Part shown: positions 9,501 to 16,858 of the stretch, in pieces
How positions within the stretch are numbered: the stretch's first letter is position 1
Layout: each line of letters starts with the position of its first letter
NCBI GenBank assembly: GCA_016218045.1
Contig: JACRFB010000059.1
Span: 1 to 64,000, forward strand
Source: Ignavibacteriota bacterium
Lineage (GTDB): Bacteria; Bacteroidota; Ignavibacteria; SZUA-365
Direction: 5' to 3'
Length of the DNA: 64,000 bases
Notes under the pieces: model-generated
What the model was told of the DNA's origin: nothing
Database searches by the model: none
Seen by the model: only the letters and a program-made list of their open reading frames with translations
Program-made: the position numbers and the translations under genes

Positions 9501-10019
9501 GCCGAGCGGTCGCTGCGCCTGCGCACACAGCCCGTGCGTGAAATCGGCGTGCAGGCCGATCTTGCCTTCACCAACGACAACGTATCGACCACGCAGGCCA
9601 GCAATCGCGCGCGTGCGCTCGACGCCGTGGTGTTCACCGCCGATTTTTCATACCGGCCCGCGGCGCGCGTCGAGGTGGGTTTTGTCCTCGGCGCAAAGGA
9701 CGCGCGCGACCGCTATCCCGGCCAGGAGACCGAGGCCAGCATCAATACGCAGGCCCTTCGCACCACGGTGACCTTCGACGGACCCGGCCGTCTGCGCATT
9801 GAGGCCGAGCGCGGCGAGGTGCTGTTTTCGTCCGCCGTCGCCCGCTTTCCGTTCGAACTCACCGACGGCAAGGCCGAGGGAAAAAACTGGGTGCTGCGCA
9901 GCAACTTCGACTACCGCATCACGGCCTTTCTTCAAGCCACGCTCAGTTACCTCGGACGCAGCGAAGGCGGCGGAACGTTTGTGCATACTGCACGAGCCGA
10001 AGTGAGGGCGTTCTTTTAA
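6504..10019 (+). CDS. Large outer-membrane beta-barrel protein, function unknown
   Basis: An 1171-aa protein with a signal peptide (basic MTPRGNIIRRFARPLARG, then hydrophobic, ending LLARAQ). Around residues 155-260 it carries blocks such as SGYIGRGFTVGTNRD, LAGKLAEDIDIMAALTDEN and DKVFIRISSGPLAATLGDF, which recall the repeated membrane-strand blocks of SprA-like and related giant barrels in the FCB group; I cannot show that it is SprA. The rest is a long run of alternating amphipathic strands, and the chain ends in FF, as many barrels do. The GTG at 6504 is the only start that gives a complete signal peptide. The TAA stop is followed at once by a purine-rich repeat arm. Confidence 0.88.
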   Translation: MTPRGNIIRRFARPLARGVLLFAALLPLLARAQSDTARFRATEYTETLAVTDTLRLARQFVELGSVSIGTENGTILPDSGCFSLDLRLGIVVLTARGRGIVDSLHTTRLRVTYRALPFRFPPVYRARELVLRTDTARGDTLRVFAPSAPLTMENIFGAGLQKSGYIGRGFTVGTNRDLTLNSGFRLSLAGKLAEDIDIMAALTDENTPIQPEGNTRTIQELDKVFIRISSGPLAATLGDFSLSFSGTEFGSYNRKLSGVLAEGSSPLGSAAASYATMKGSYRTVQFAGIDGVQGPYRLTGKNGEQRIVVLAGTERVYVDGVEMTRGETFDYIIEYASGEITFRPRRLITAASRITVDFEYADRQYARALFAANATADIIPKALAVTARYMREGDDPDSPIDFELSAEDRRVLADAGDDPRKAATSGVVYAGIDTARGNGAGQYVRIDTTIGGAPMAVYRYAPGDDSATYTVTFSYVGTGSGDYSRKTLGSFAFVGVGQGDYAPLRLVPVPQLHQTGNLLLAATPFEGLTVRAEGAVSDLARNRLSEVDAADNAGSAVNTSGVWTFGTPVGDVEVAGRFRATASTFAPIDRINDIEFSRRWDVAATTSATETIREGSFALKPASFARASVGAGSYTRGDFSSRRIETQLTLSESAAEAWIPQLSWRGEHITSDDRAARGSGTWLRQRGEARYTKGFIQPTLRFESEDRSASAADTLLPVSLSFVDVRPGFILPAIGAMSFAAEIGYRSDNAWQRGSVVKQSDDIYQQYTLTLRPWNDLSANAAVTLRDRRFSESFRSAGNSDLQTILTKTQIQYTPFNRALAADVLYEVSTEKTSKLERAFLKVPFGQGNYVYKGDVNKNGVEDESEFEPTRFDGDYVAITVPTDRLFPVIDLRSSVRLQVRPARVLGRDGGGLLAALGRALSSETSARIEEKNSTANTADVYLLRLARFLNDTLTLRGFQNLRQDFFLFEQNSELSLRFRYEQNRGFSQFALANERSFRAERSLRLRTQPVREIGVQADLAFTNDNVSTTQASNRARALDAVVFTADFSYRPAARVEVGFVLGAKDARDRYPGQETEASINTQALRTTVTFDGPGRLRIEAERGEVLFSSAVARFPFELTDGKAEGKNWVLRSNFDYRITAFLQATLSYLGRSEGGGTFVHTARAEVRAFF

Positions 10020-10155
10020 CGAGGAGATGGGAGAGAGGAGTTAGAAGTTGGGAGATGAAATATGGGCCGTGAACCAATTCAGTCCGCAATGGGAGAGTCA
10101 ACTGTTCAAAGACACAATTCTACCAGATTCTCACTCCCAGCTCCTAGCTCCTCAT
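10020..10155. repeat. Inverted pair of short repeats between convergent genes
   Basis: A purine arm (10021-10057, words GGAGTTAG, GGAGATGG) directly after the stop of the plus gene is answered by a pyrimidine arm (10127-10155, words CTCCCAG, CTCCTAG) before the stop of the minus gene. Pairing the arms as RNA over 20 positions gives 19 pairs, two of them G-U. The roughly 70 bases between hold no feature I can name. Confidence 0.75.
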
Positions 10156-10168
10156 GCTTCACATCCAG

Positions 10169-10690
10169 TTATTTCCCTGCATCGGCGGTCATCGGAGCCC
10201 ACGTCATACCCATCTGCTCCATCATCTTGCCCATGTCGAAGTAGCCCCAATGCTCGACACCCTTTCCATCCTTGAAGCGGACGATGTCGACTCCTTCCAC
10301 ATCCATGGCCTTGCCGGTGGCGGGCATGCCTTCCACTGACCCCGTGTTTGTGCCGGTCCATCGATAGTGCGACATGACCAGATCACCCTCGGCGATCATC
10401 CAATTGACCTGCACCTTGAAATCCGGAAGCATGGTTTCCGTGGCTCTCATGGACTCGAGCAGTCCTGCGAGACCTTTGCTCTTCATCATGGGATCAGGCG
10501 TGTGTTCCGTGTAATTGACGTCGACAAAGTCGCCAAGTTTGTCGAAGTTCCGATTGTTCATGGCGTCGACGAAGGCCTGCATGGTCTTTTTATTCTGTTC
10601 CTCCATTGCGGCATTGGGGTCGGCCGGCTTGCAGGCCGACAATAACGACACGATCGCGACAAGCGCGCACAGCGTGGTGGTGCGATGCAT
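10169..10690 (-). CDS. Lipoprotein with SnoaL/NTF2-like (ester cyclase-like) domain
   Basis: A 173-aa lipoprotein. The start at 10690 gives a short signal peptide with lipobox LLSAC (MHRTTTLCALVAIVSLLSAC), and GAGGAG lies 7 bases upstream. The mature part is one SnoaL-like domain: FVDAMNNRNFDKLGDFVDVNYTEHTPDP, then GLAGLLESM, MIAEGDLVMSHYRWTGTN and the closing VDIVRFKDGKGVEHWGYFD. SnoaL-like domains form a cone-shaped pocket that may bind small ligands or act as polyketide cyclase; the substrate here is unknown. A Met-rich tail (MGKMMEQMGMTW) ends the protein. Convergent with the preceding barrel gene; transcribed alone. Confidence 0.88.
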   Translation of the reverse strand: MHRTTTLCALVAIVSLLSACKPADPNAAMEEQNKKTMQAFVDAMNNRNFDKLGDFVDVNYTEHTPDPMMKSKGLAGLLESMRATETMLPDFKVQVNWMIAEGDLVMSHYRWTGTNTGSVEGMPATGKAMDVEGVDIVRFKDGKGVEHWGYFDMGKMMEQMGMTWAPMTADAGK

Positions 10691-10730
10691 GAGATCACTC
10701 CTCAGAATATATGTGAAGGGAATTATGGTC

Positions 10731-10761
10731 GGAAAGTAGCGGACAGACTGACATAATGCAA
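10731..10761 (-). promoter_or_regulatory. Weak candidate promoter for the SnoaL lipoprotein
   Basis: On the minus strand TTG (10761-10759), 20 bases, then TACTTTCC (10738-10731), a partial match to TAnnTTTG, about 40 bases before the start codon. Confidence 0.25.
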
Positions 10762-10899
10762 CAAGTTTCATCCGAATTATATATACCGATTTTTCAAGAT
10801 GATCGAACCGTCCCTCCGTAATCCTGACCCCATGTCGCCGATAAAGGAATAGAGGATAATGGGATTGTTTTATCCCATTCCTCAATGCCGACCTCTTCT

Positions 10900-10957
10900 C
10901 CCCTTCCCCGTACACCGTTCACGTTCCCCGTTCCTCGTTCACCGTTCCCCGTTCCTC
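10900..10957. repeat. Heptamer repeat GGAACGR overlapping a gene end
   Basis: On the minus strand the words GGAACGG, GGAACGA and TGAACGA run through the last four codons and the TGA stop of the membrane-protein gene. The stop codon itself is one repeat variant (TGA for GGA). The rest of the 10762-10899 gap shows only AT-rich promoter-like sequence. Confidence 0.85.
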
Positions 10958-11733
10958 ATCCCGCGCAACTGGAGCACAGCCAGACCGAGCATGTACGCCG
11001 CGAAGAGAAACGACACAGCCATGGACCCGTAGGCAACAGGCAGCCCAAATGAAGGTTTGGACAGTTCGTTCAGACCCAGAGGGAAGATCACAAAAAAGCC
11101 GAGCAGCATGATGGCGGGACCTAGCAGCGTGCCGATCGGCTTTCCACGCAGTGTCATTACACCCGTTATGAAGAAGGCGGGCATGATGAAACACAGGTCG
11201 AGTATGTAAATCGAGTACAGATATTCGATACGTATATGCTCGCGCATGATCGGCACGAGGGCGGCTGTCCACAGTGCGGTGAAAATAACCGCGATGACGA
11301 TGGACGACCATGCGGTGACACGCCCGATGCCCCTGGGCAGCGTCCACCCAGCAAGGTTTTCCTCGCGCAAGGTCGAGAGACCGTACACCAGCGACCAGAA
11401 CGACGAGGCGAAGATGAGAGCATACACCAGGTACAGGGCGTTATACACACGTTCGATGGTGAAGATGCCGTAGAGATACAATAGCGAACCGATCAGCCCG
11501 GCGATCACCACCTGCCTCCGCAGTTCGCTGCGCTGCACGCGCACAATGTGCAGAAAGAGGAAAGGACAGAGCAGCAGCGTCAGAATATCCTGCGGCAGCG
11601 CGCCCGGCAGGAACTCCGGAGCAAAGAGACCGACGTAGATGTCGCGCCAGATCACGCCGCACAGAGAAGCCACAAATGCTCCCGCGACGGGGATGGTCCA
11701 GAATATTTTTGCAAGACGGAGGTTCGGCATCAT
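10939..11733 (-). CDS. Polytopic inner-membrane protein, function unknown
   Basis: A 264-aa protein with roughly eight hydrophobic segments (for example IPVAGAFVASLCGVIW, VVIAGLIGSLLYLYGIFTI, ALYLVYALIFASSFWSLVYG, SSIVIAVIFTALWTAALV, GPAIMLLGFFVIFPLGL). I recognise no enzyme or transporter signature. The first two codons are both ATG; only a weak AGAG lies upstream. Oddity: the last residues (NGER) and the stop are encoded by an intergenic-type heptamer repeat, so the original C-terminus may have been replaced. It lies downstream of another minus-strand gene, separated by a duplicated repeat block, so co-transcription is uncertain. Confidence 0.85.
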   Translation of the reverse strand: MMPNLRLAKIFWTIPVAGAFVASLCGVIWRDIYVGLFAPEFLPGALPQDILTLLLCPFLFLHIVRVQRSELRRQVVIAGLIGSLLYLYGIFTIERVYNALYLVYALIFASSFWSLVYGLSTLREENLAGWTLPRGIGRVTAWSSIVIAVIFTALWTAALVPIMREHIRIEYLYSIYILDLCFIMPAFFITGVMTLRGKPIGTLLGPAIMLLGFFVIFPLGLNELSKPSFGLPVAYGSMAVSFLFAAYMLGLAVLQLRGMRNGER

Positions 11734-11764
11734 GATTTATTGCTCTTTTTTGGACTAATATACG

Positions 11765-11930
11765 GACATCGGTCCGCTTAGCACACATCTCCTGTCTCCT
11801 TCCTCCGGTATCCTCACGCGCATGAAAGGAGACAGGATGCAGGAGACAGGAGACATCGGTCCGCTCAGCGCAGATCTCCCGTCTCCTTCCTCCTGTATCC
11901 TCACACGGATGTAAGGATACAGGAAGGCGG
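11765..11930. repeat. Direct duplication (period 87) with internal inverted repeat arms
   Basis: Two copies starting GACATCGGTCCGCT at 11765 and 11852, each holding pyrimidine words (CTCCTGTCTCCTTCC) followed by purine words (AGGAGACAGG), so each can fold on itself. The sub-sequence CAGCGCAGATC (11865-11875) recurs as its complement at about 15029-15039, next to the same AGGAGACAGG words. Confidence 0.85.
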
Positions 11931-11934
11931 TATG

Positions 11935-13164
11935 TCACTTCGCAATATTCGAAGGCACAGGAAACGGATTCCCTTTACGTGGCACACGCTGCGCCATCGC
12001 TTTTCCCTCGGGCGTCGTCCAGGGGAGCCCGTAGAATAACGACGTTGAAGGCCCCGCAAGACGTCCATCGAGCGGACTGCCGCCCGCCGGTATCTCCATC
12101 TCGACCAGATAGGTGTTGTACCCGAGATTCACATTGGCGCGCTGTTCGGGATGGAGGTTCGGCCGTCCGTCCTGGCCCACCGTGAAACGCCAGGTGCGCC
12201 ACACCTCGCCATTGTTCATCAGTGCGCACTCCCATTCGCCCGGATAATCCTCGAGCGCGATGCGGTTCTCGTCGCGGTTGGCTTTCTCTCCCCAGGTGAG
12301 GGGCGCGTGCACCTTCACCATACGAAAGCCGATTTCGTCGCGATACTCAGTGCCGCGCTTGTACTGCGCCGCGATGCGGTCCTGATGAATGACCACATAC
12401 GAGTGTTTCACCTGGCTCACCACCTGATCCGCATACGGCATCGGACCGGGAAGCGACAGGCGCTTCCCGTTTACCGTGACGCGCATGTAACAGTGCGGCA
12501 ATTCCTTGCCCTTCTCCGAGGGCGAAAGACTGTAAAAGAACTCCACGTGGTTGGCGCCGAGCCGCTCGGGGCTCGAAGTCCAGTCGAAGTATCCGGCGTA
12601 TTCACGCGGACGCAGCATCATAAAACTCGCGGCCGCCTCGTTGTGCCGGTTGATGTAATACTGCGGCGGCGCGAGACCCGCCTCCTGCCCCGAACGCACG
12701 CGGTTCACGGTCCGTACCTCGAAACGATATGTGCGTACGAGCGCCTCCGCGTCGGTCTGTCCGTCGACGGTGTACACCTGCACCTCGAAGTCGCCCGTCT
12801 CCTTTGTTGCGGATTCCTTGTTCCAGCAGTCGGCTGTCATCATAAAACTTTCATCGAGCGCATTGTTCCGGTTCACGTACACGTACGTCTCGCAACGGGT
12901 GGTGGCAATGGTTTTACCGCCTTTGCGAAGCACCAGCTTGATCGCGCTCCGGTTCGGATATTCTCCGAACACACGAACGAACGACTTCAGATACCATCCC
13001 GTGCTGACAGGGACGTTGTTGGGTCCGAGCGCCTCCCCATTGACCGCCTCGAACCAGGTGAAGCCGTCGTCCACCACCCCTTGGCGCGCCTTCTGCGCAA
13101 TCATGTCGCCCGTGACGGCCAGCATTGACAGCAGCAGAATCGCGTGTATTGTCAGTGTCCTCAT
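11935..13164 (-). CDS. Secreted protein of unknown function
   Basis: A 409-aa protein with a signal peptide (MRTLTIHAILLLSMLAVTGD, cleavage probably after MIAQ). The mature chain is soluble and beta-rich; recognisable but unassigned stretches include GWYLKSFVRVFGEYPN, CETYVYVNRNNALDESFMM and WECALMNNGEVWRTWRFTVG. No lipobox and no T9SS tail, so it is probably periplasmic. An AAAGAGAC sits about 7 bases before the ATG. The gene ends only 5 bases after a repeat block and lies upstream of the membrane-protein gene on the same strand. The roughly 320 bases to the divergent gene at 13484 contain no other gene. Confidence 0.82.
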   Translation of the reverse strand: MRTLTIHAILLLSMLAVTGDMIAQKARQGVVDDGFTWFEAVNGEALGPNNVPVSTGWYLKSFVRVFGEYPNRSAIKLVLRKGGKTIATTRCETYVYVNRNNALDESFMMTADCWNKESATKETGDFEVQVYTVDGQTDAEALVRTYRFEVRTVNRVRSGQEAGLAPPQYYINRHNEAAASFMMLRPREYAGYFDWTSSPERLGANHVEFFYSLSPSEKGKELPHCYMRVTVNGKRLSLPGPMPYADQVVSQVKHSYVVIHQDRIAAQYKRGTEYRDEIGFRMVKVHAPLTWGEKANRDENRIALEDYPGEWECALMNNGEVWRTWRFTVGQDGRPNLHPEQRANVNLGYNTYLVEMEIPAGGSPLDGRLAGPSTSLFYGLPWTTPEGKAMAQRVPRKGNPFPVPSNIAK

Positions 13165-13483
13165 GAATCGTCTCTTTGATAATGAATGATGGATGTTCGT
13201 ATCGTATCCATCCGGCGGATGTATGCGGACCGCTCGGACTATACTCGGCCATGCCGGGCAGATTCCTGCGCGGCAATATTAAGACCCCGTGATCCGATAC
13301 TATGGGGGAAGTCGCTTGGTGTATTGCGGCAAGTATACGATGCGGCGGGATGTGATGCCACACCAGAGCGGTTGGGGTGGAGCCGTGCGCCTCAGCCGTC
13401 CATGCAGCCGCGTCCGCATGCGTGTCACTTTCTTCTTCGCCAAGTTTTACGCAGATTCTGAAGACCATACAGTGAGCATCGAC

Positions 13484-14977
13484 ATGAGACTTGTATACGG
13501 AACCATTGCAGGATTACTGCTGCTCGTCGGATCCGCGGCGGCACAGCTCGAGGAAGTGCTTGTCCCTTCCTTCTCGCCCGAACTCCCCTACGCCGCGATC
13601 GAGTGGGCCGATTCGAGCACGGGCTTCGTGTTCGACGAGGGCGGCAGGTATATCAAGACCTCCGACGGAGGAGCGACATGGAAGGCGGATTCGCTTCCCT
13701 TCTCCTTCATCGGTCCGAACACCATCGGCTACCGAAAAGTGCACGAGGTAGATTTCCGCACGCGTGATTTCGGAGTCGTCGTTTTTTCGCGCAGACATGA
13801 CACTCTCTTTTACGCGTGGACAGAAAACGGCGGCAGCACTTGGACGCCGATGCAGACGCGCATTCCCGGACGTTACGGCGGCTGGGTACGGCCCAACGTG
13901 TACCTGCGTCCGTTGCACAGGAATCTCTGGTTTCTGCAGTACGGACTCGATTCGCTTTCGACACGCCTCTACAATCCCGCGCTGTTTCAATCCACCAATC
14001 AAGGCCAGAGCTGGGAACGCATCAGCGTGGATCCCGAGGTGGTGATCTCCTACCCCGATGTGGTCGAGATGCACACCTACGTGATGCTCGACGCCATGCG
14101 CCACATCGTGTTCATCGGCACCACCGGGCGGCTCAGCGAGGAGATCCCGCGCTTCTGGGCGCGCGGCACTTTCGACGGCGGGCGCACGTGGATCACGCAG
14201 GAGTGGAACAACGGGCAGTCCTCGCCACTCGAGTTCCGCGCCATCCGTATGACAAGCGACACAAGCTTTTCCATGATCTTTAATGCGGGCAGCGCCACAA
14301 CGAGGGCCTGGACGCCCGGCCCTGACGCCGGCACCGCTCCCACCATCACCGTCGCGTGGCCCGACCGTTCGATCTGGACATCACGCGCCGAAGTGCTCCC
14401 GCGTCCCGGCCGGCTCATGCGCGACTTCCTGAGTGTCGCGGGAAACGACTACGCCATCATCAGCACGCAGGTGTTGCCGAACGTGTTCACCGATTCGTTG
14501 TACGCGCGGAAATCACTAGCGCCCACAGCGCCGTCACGCGTACTCGCGCTGCCCGGATTTGGTTGGCTTTTGAGCGCGCGCACCAACAGGGAGATCTGGA
14601 TCGCAACCGCGAGCAAGCCGAAGCAGACCGCCGCGCCCGCACCCATTGCAGGAGTGGAAACAAAACTCCTCCGTTACCGCCACACACTCGTCGGAATCGA
14701 CCGCCCCGTGTCACCCTCGCGCGGCAGCATCGACGTGTATCCTCAGCCCGCCCGCAGCGGAGCAGTCATGCACCTCAGCACCTCGATTACATCCGCCGAC
14801 ACACAGCTCTCCGTCCACGACGTACACGGCCGCACCGTCTTTGCGCAGACCATCGCCGCCTCCTCCGCGACGGAGGAAAACAGTTTCACCCTTCCCACGC
14901 TCCCCGCCGGCATGTACATGCTTCGACTCAGCAACAGCCACGACGCACGGATGGGAAGGGTGGTGGTTGTTCGGTAG
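13484..14977 (+). CDS. Ycf48/BNR-repeat secreted protein with T9SS tail
   Basis: A 497-aa exported protein. The ATG at 13484 begins a clean signal peptide (MRLVYGTIAGLLLLVGSAAAQ); starting upstream would add 65 residues of no signal character. At least four Asp-box/BNR-type motifs mark beta-propeller blades: SDGGATWKADS, TENGGSTWTPM, STNQGQSWERIS and TFDGGRTWITQE. The propeller family is that of Ycf48/HCF136 and BNR sialidase-like proteins, but no catalytic residues are evident, so a binding role is likelier. The last 85 residues (VYPQPARSG to RVVVVR) form a T9SS sorting domain. The TAG stop is the first TAG of a TAGATGG repeat, so the repeat supplies the stop codon. Confidence 0.88.
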   Translation: MRLVYGTIAGLLLLVGSAAAQLEEVLVPSFSPELPYAAIEWADSSTGFVFDEGGRYIKTSDGGATWKADSLPFSFIGPNTIGYRKVHEVDFRTRDFGVVVFSRRHDTLFYAWTENGGSTWTPMQTRIPGRYGGWVRPNVYLRPLHRNLWFLQYGLDSLSTRLYNPALFQSTNQGQSWERISVDPEVVISYPDVVEMHTYVMLDAMRHIVFIGTTGRLSEEIPRFWARGTFDGGRTWITQEWNNGQSSPLEFRAIRMTSDTSFSMIFNAGSATTRAWTPGPDAGTAPTITVAWPDRSIWTSRAEVLPRPGRLMRDFLSVAGNDYAIISTQVLPNVFTDSLYARKSLAPTAPSRVLALPGFGWLLSARTNREIWIATASKPKQTAAPAPIAGVETKLLRYRHTLVGIDRPVSPSRGSIDVYPQPARSGAVMHLSTSITSADTQLSVHDVHGRTVFAQTIAASSATEENSFTLPTLPAGMYMLRLSNSHDARMGRVVVVR

Positions 14978-15196
14978 ATGGGTAGATGGGTAGATGGTAG
15001 ATGGTAGCTGGTAGATGGGTAGGCGAGGGATCTGCGCTGCGACAGTGAGGACACAGGAGACAGGAATCAGGAGACAGTCATCCGGTTGATCAACCCGTGA
15101 TTTCTGTCTCCTGACTCCTGTCTCCTTTCGCGATTTTCGTAGATCGATCTACCTATCTACTATCTACTATCTACTATCTACCCATCTACCCAGTGA
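14974..15196. repeat. 220-bp nested palindrome built from short repeats, between convergent genes
   Basis: Outer arms: TAGATGG words (14976-15022) and complementary ATCTACC/ATCTACT words (15147-15192). Inner arms: a 22-base block at 15056-15077 (GGAGACAGGA then TCAGGAGACAG after one base) matches the complement of 15104-15125 at 21 of 22 positions. Centre: the perfect palindrome GGTTGATCAACC (15084-15095). GATCTGCGCTG at 15029-15039 matches the repeat block at 11865-11875. Confidence 0.92.
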
Positions 15197-15203
15197 ACGG
15201 AAA

Positions 15204-16355
15204 TCACGCGACCGTCCACAGGCCGTCACGCATGATCTCCTGCGTTGCGCCATCGGGATACGTGAGCGTGACGGATTTGACCACGATATCCGGCTGGAGT
15301 GATGCGACGTAGACGCGGTCGATATGAATGACGTTCTTGAGATCGTTGAAAGACGCGGGAGAGACGATGCCGCCGAAGTGTTCGCTGCGGCCGAAGGCCA
15401 CATGCAGACCAAGCTTTTCGTCCATCAACAGACTCCCGACGGCGGTGCAGCCGAATTCGCCCAGCACGCCGTGACCGATTTCTGCGATATTGCCGTAGGC
15501 CGGTTCGAGCGCGAGCATGGCGCGTTCCTTTTCCGACTGCGGACCCTCACTCAGCACTTCCACCGCGCGGTTGTTTTCGATGCGGTACACAACGATCTCG
15601 CCGCCGAACTGCACGGGCAGCAGACCCGAGCTGCGGCTCGGATCGCCGTCCTTCTCGCCTTCGTACGGCACGATGTACGTTTCCCCTGAGGGAAGATTGC
15701 CCACGACCATATCGTCGTGAAACATTCCGCTGGAGGGCGTCGCGGTGCGATGACGCAAATCCACATCAAATACGTATTCGCTGCCGCGCGCCTCGAACAC
15801 GATCACCTCGCGCTCGGCGCGATCGAGCAACACCTTTAACGCCATGATCCGTTCGTGCACCTTCGCATAGTCGAGATTGAGCGACGGCAGCATCGAGAGC
15901 ACAAAGCCGGGCATGGTGGTGCCGCGGAAGTTGTATTTCTTCGCCAGCATCTTGCAGGGGGCTGTCGCGGAGAACTCCGTAAGCGCGATGATGAGATTTG
16001 TCCCGTTCATGATCTCGGCCAGACGTGTGGCCATTCCGTCGGCGCGCAGTGTATCGGCGTTCAGATCCCCGGGCCGACCGCCCCAATGGTACAGATCCGT
16101 GGGCAGATCGTTATTGTTACTGCCGACGTTCGGATAATAATAGATCTCGACGCGTTTGAGACCGAGTTCGTTCTTGAAGCTGATGGCCTTGATCCACCAG
16201 TCGTAGGCCAGCTCGCGCCGCTCGCGCCACTCCTGCGTGTCGGGCACCTTCGCGTCGGGGACATCCACAAGGATGGTCAGTACCTGGTCGCTCTCGCGAA
16301 TCTTGTACACGGTGCGGAACAATGATTTTAATTCGTCGGCTGTGAGCATGTCCAT
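15204..16355 (-). CDS. M29-like (thermophilic aminopeptidase family) metallopeptidase-like protein
   Basis: A 383-aa cytoplasmic protein. The C-terminal half carries the layout of family M29 aminopeptidases: EIGHGVLGEFGC, LLMDEKLGLHVAFG, then a His (SEHFGG) and a downstream HID motif (VIHIDRVYV), the positions where M29 enzymes place their two-metal ligands (Glu, Glu, His, His, Asp). The same fold is used by 2,5-dihydroxypyridine dioxygenase relatives, so peptidase activity is not certain. The N-terminal half contains TADELKSLFRTVYKI and NGTNLIIALTEFSAT. The start is the ATG at 16355 with AAGGA 6 bases upstream. It is monocistronic and converges on the Ycf48-like gene. Confidence 0.65.
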   Translation of the reverse strand: MDMLTADELKSLFRTVYKIRESDQVLTILVDVPDAKVPDTQEWRERRELAYDWWIKAISFKNELGLKRVEIYYYPNVGSNNNDLPTDLYHWGGRPGDLNADTLRADGMATRLAEIMNGTNLIIALTEFSATAPCKMLAKKYNFRGTTMPGFVLSMLPSLNLDYAKVHERIMALKVLLDRAEREVIVFEARGSEYVFDVDLRHRTATPSSGMFHDDMVVGNLPSGETYIVPYEGEKDGDPSRSSGLLPVQFGGEIVVYRIENNRAVEVLSEGPQSEKERAMLALEPAYGNIAEIGHGVLGEFGCTAVGSLLMDEKLGLHVAFGRSEHFGGIVSPASFNDLKNVIHIDRVYVASLQPDIVVKSVTLTYPDGATQEIMRDGLWTVA

Positions 16356-16858
16356 GGCGATCCTTGGTATGTGATAATGTTCAAGATCGGTCGGATGTAC
16401 GAGAGAAACAAAAAATGCACGATTTCGGCGGCTACGGGTGCATCCATATGTCTCGCCGCACCGACTGATTCATACCGCAATACTATCAATGCCTGTTTGA
16501 AGACGCCCGCCCGCGGAGCCGATCAGCCCGCCATCCTTCCTTGCGGCGGAGTTTTTTTCCTCCGGATATTATCGTAATTTCATGGACGAATTCGATAACG
16601 GATTCACGAACACGCACCTCCTGTCCCATGCCACACCGCCGAAGCGCGCACGGCGCTTCCCTTCCAGACTCCGACACAGCCGTTCTCCCGACTTCCCGGA
16701 AAGTATTCCGCCCCCGCCGGGTCGGCCAGTTTCATTTTTCCCGTCTTTCCCCCCTTCCTCACATCGCACAAGGACCGAGCGATGGCTCATCCATGATGCA
16801 CCCCCTGTCTTTCACCTTCAGTGTTTTCCATATCTGATCCACGATACAAGGACCCACC
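16356..16858. other. 500-bp gap without a supported gene, upstream of nifJ
   Basis: No ORF here has plausible composition; the open frames on the plus strand run into nifJ out of frame. It probably holds the divergent promoters. TAATTTCA at 16575-16582, preceded 20 bases earlier by TTT, is only a weak promoter candidate. An AAGGA (16848-16852) about 6 bases before the nifJ ATG is the ribosome site. Confidence 0.5.
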
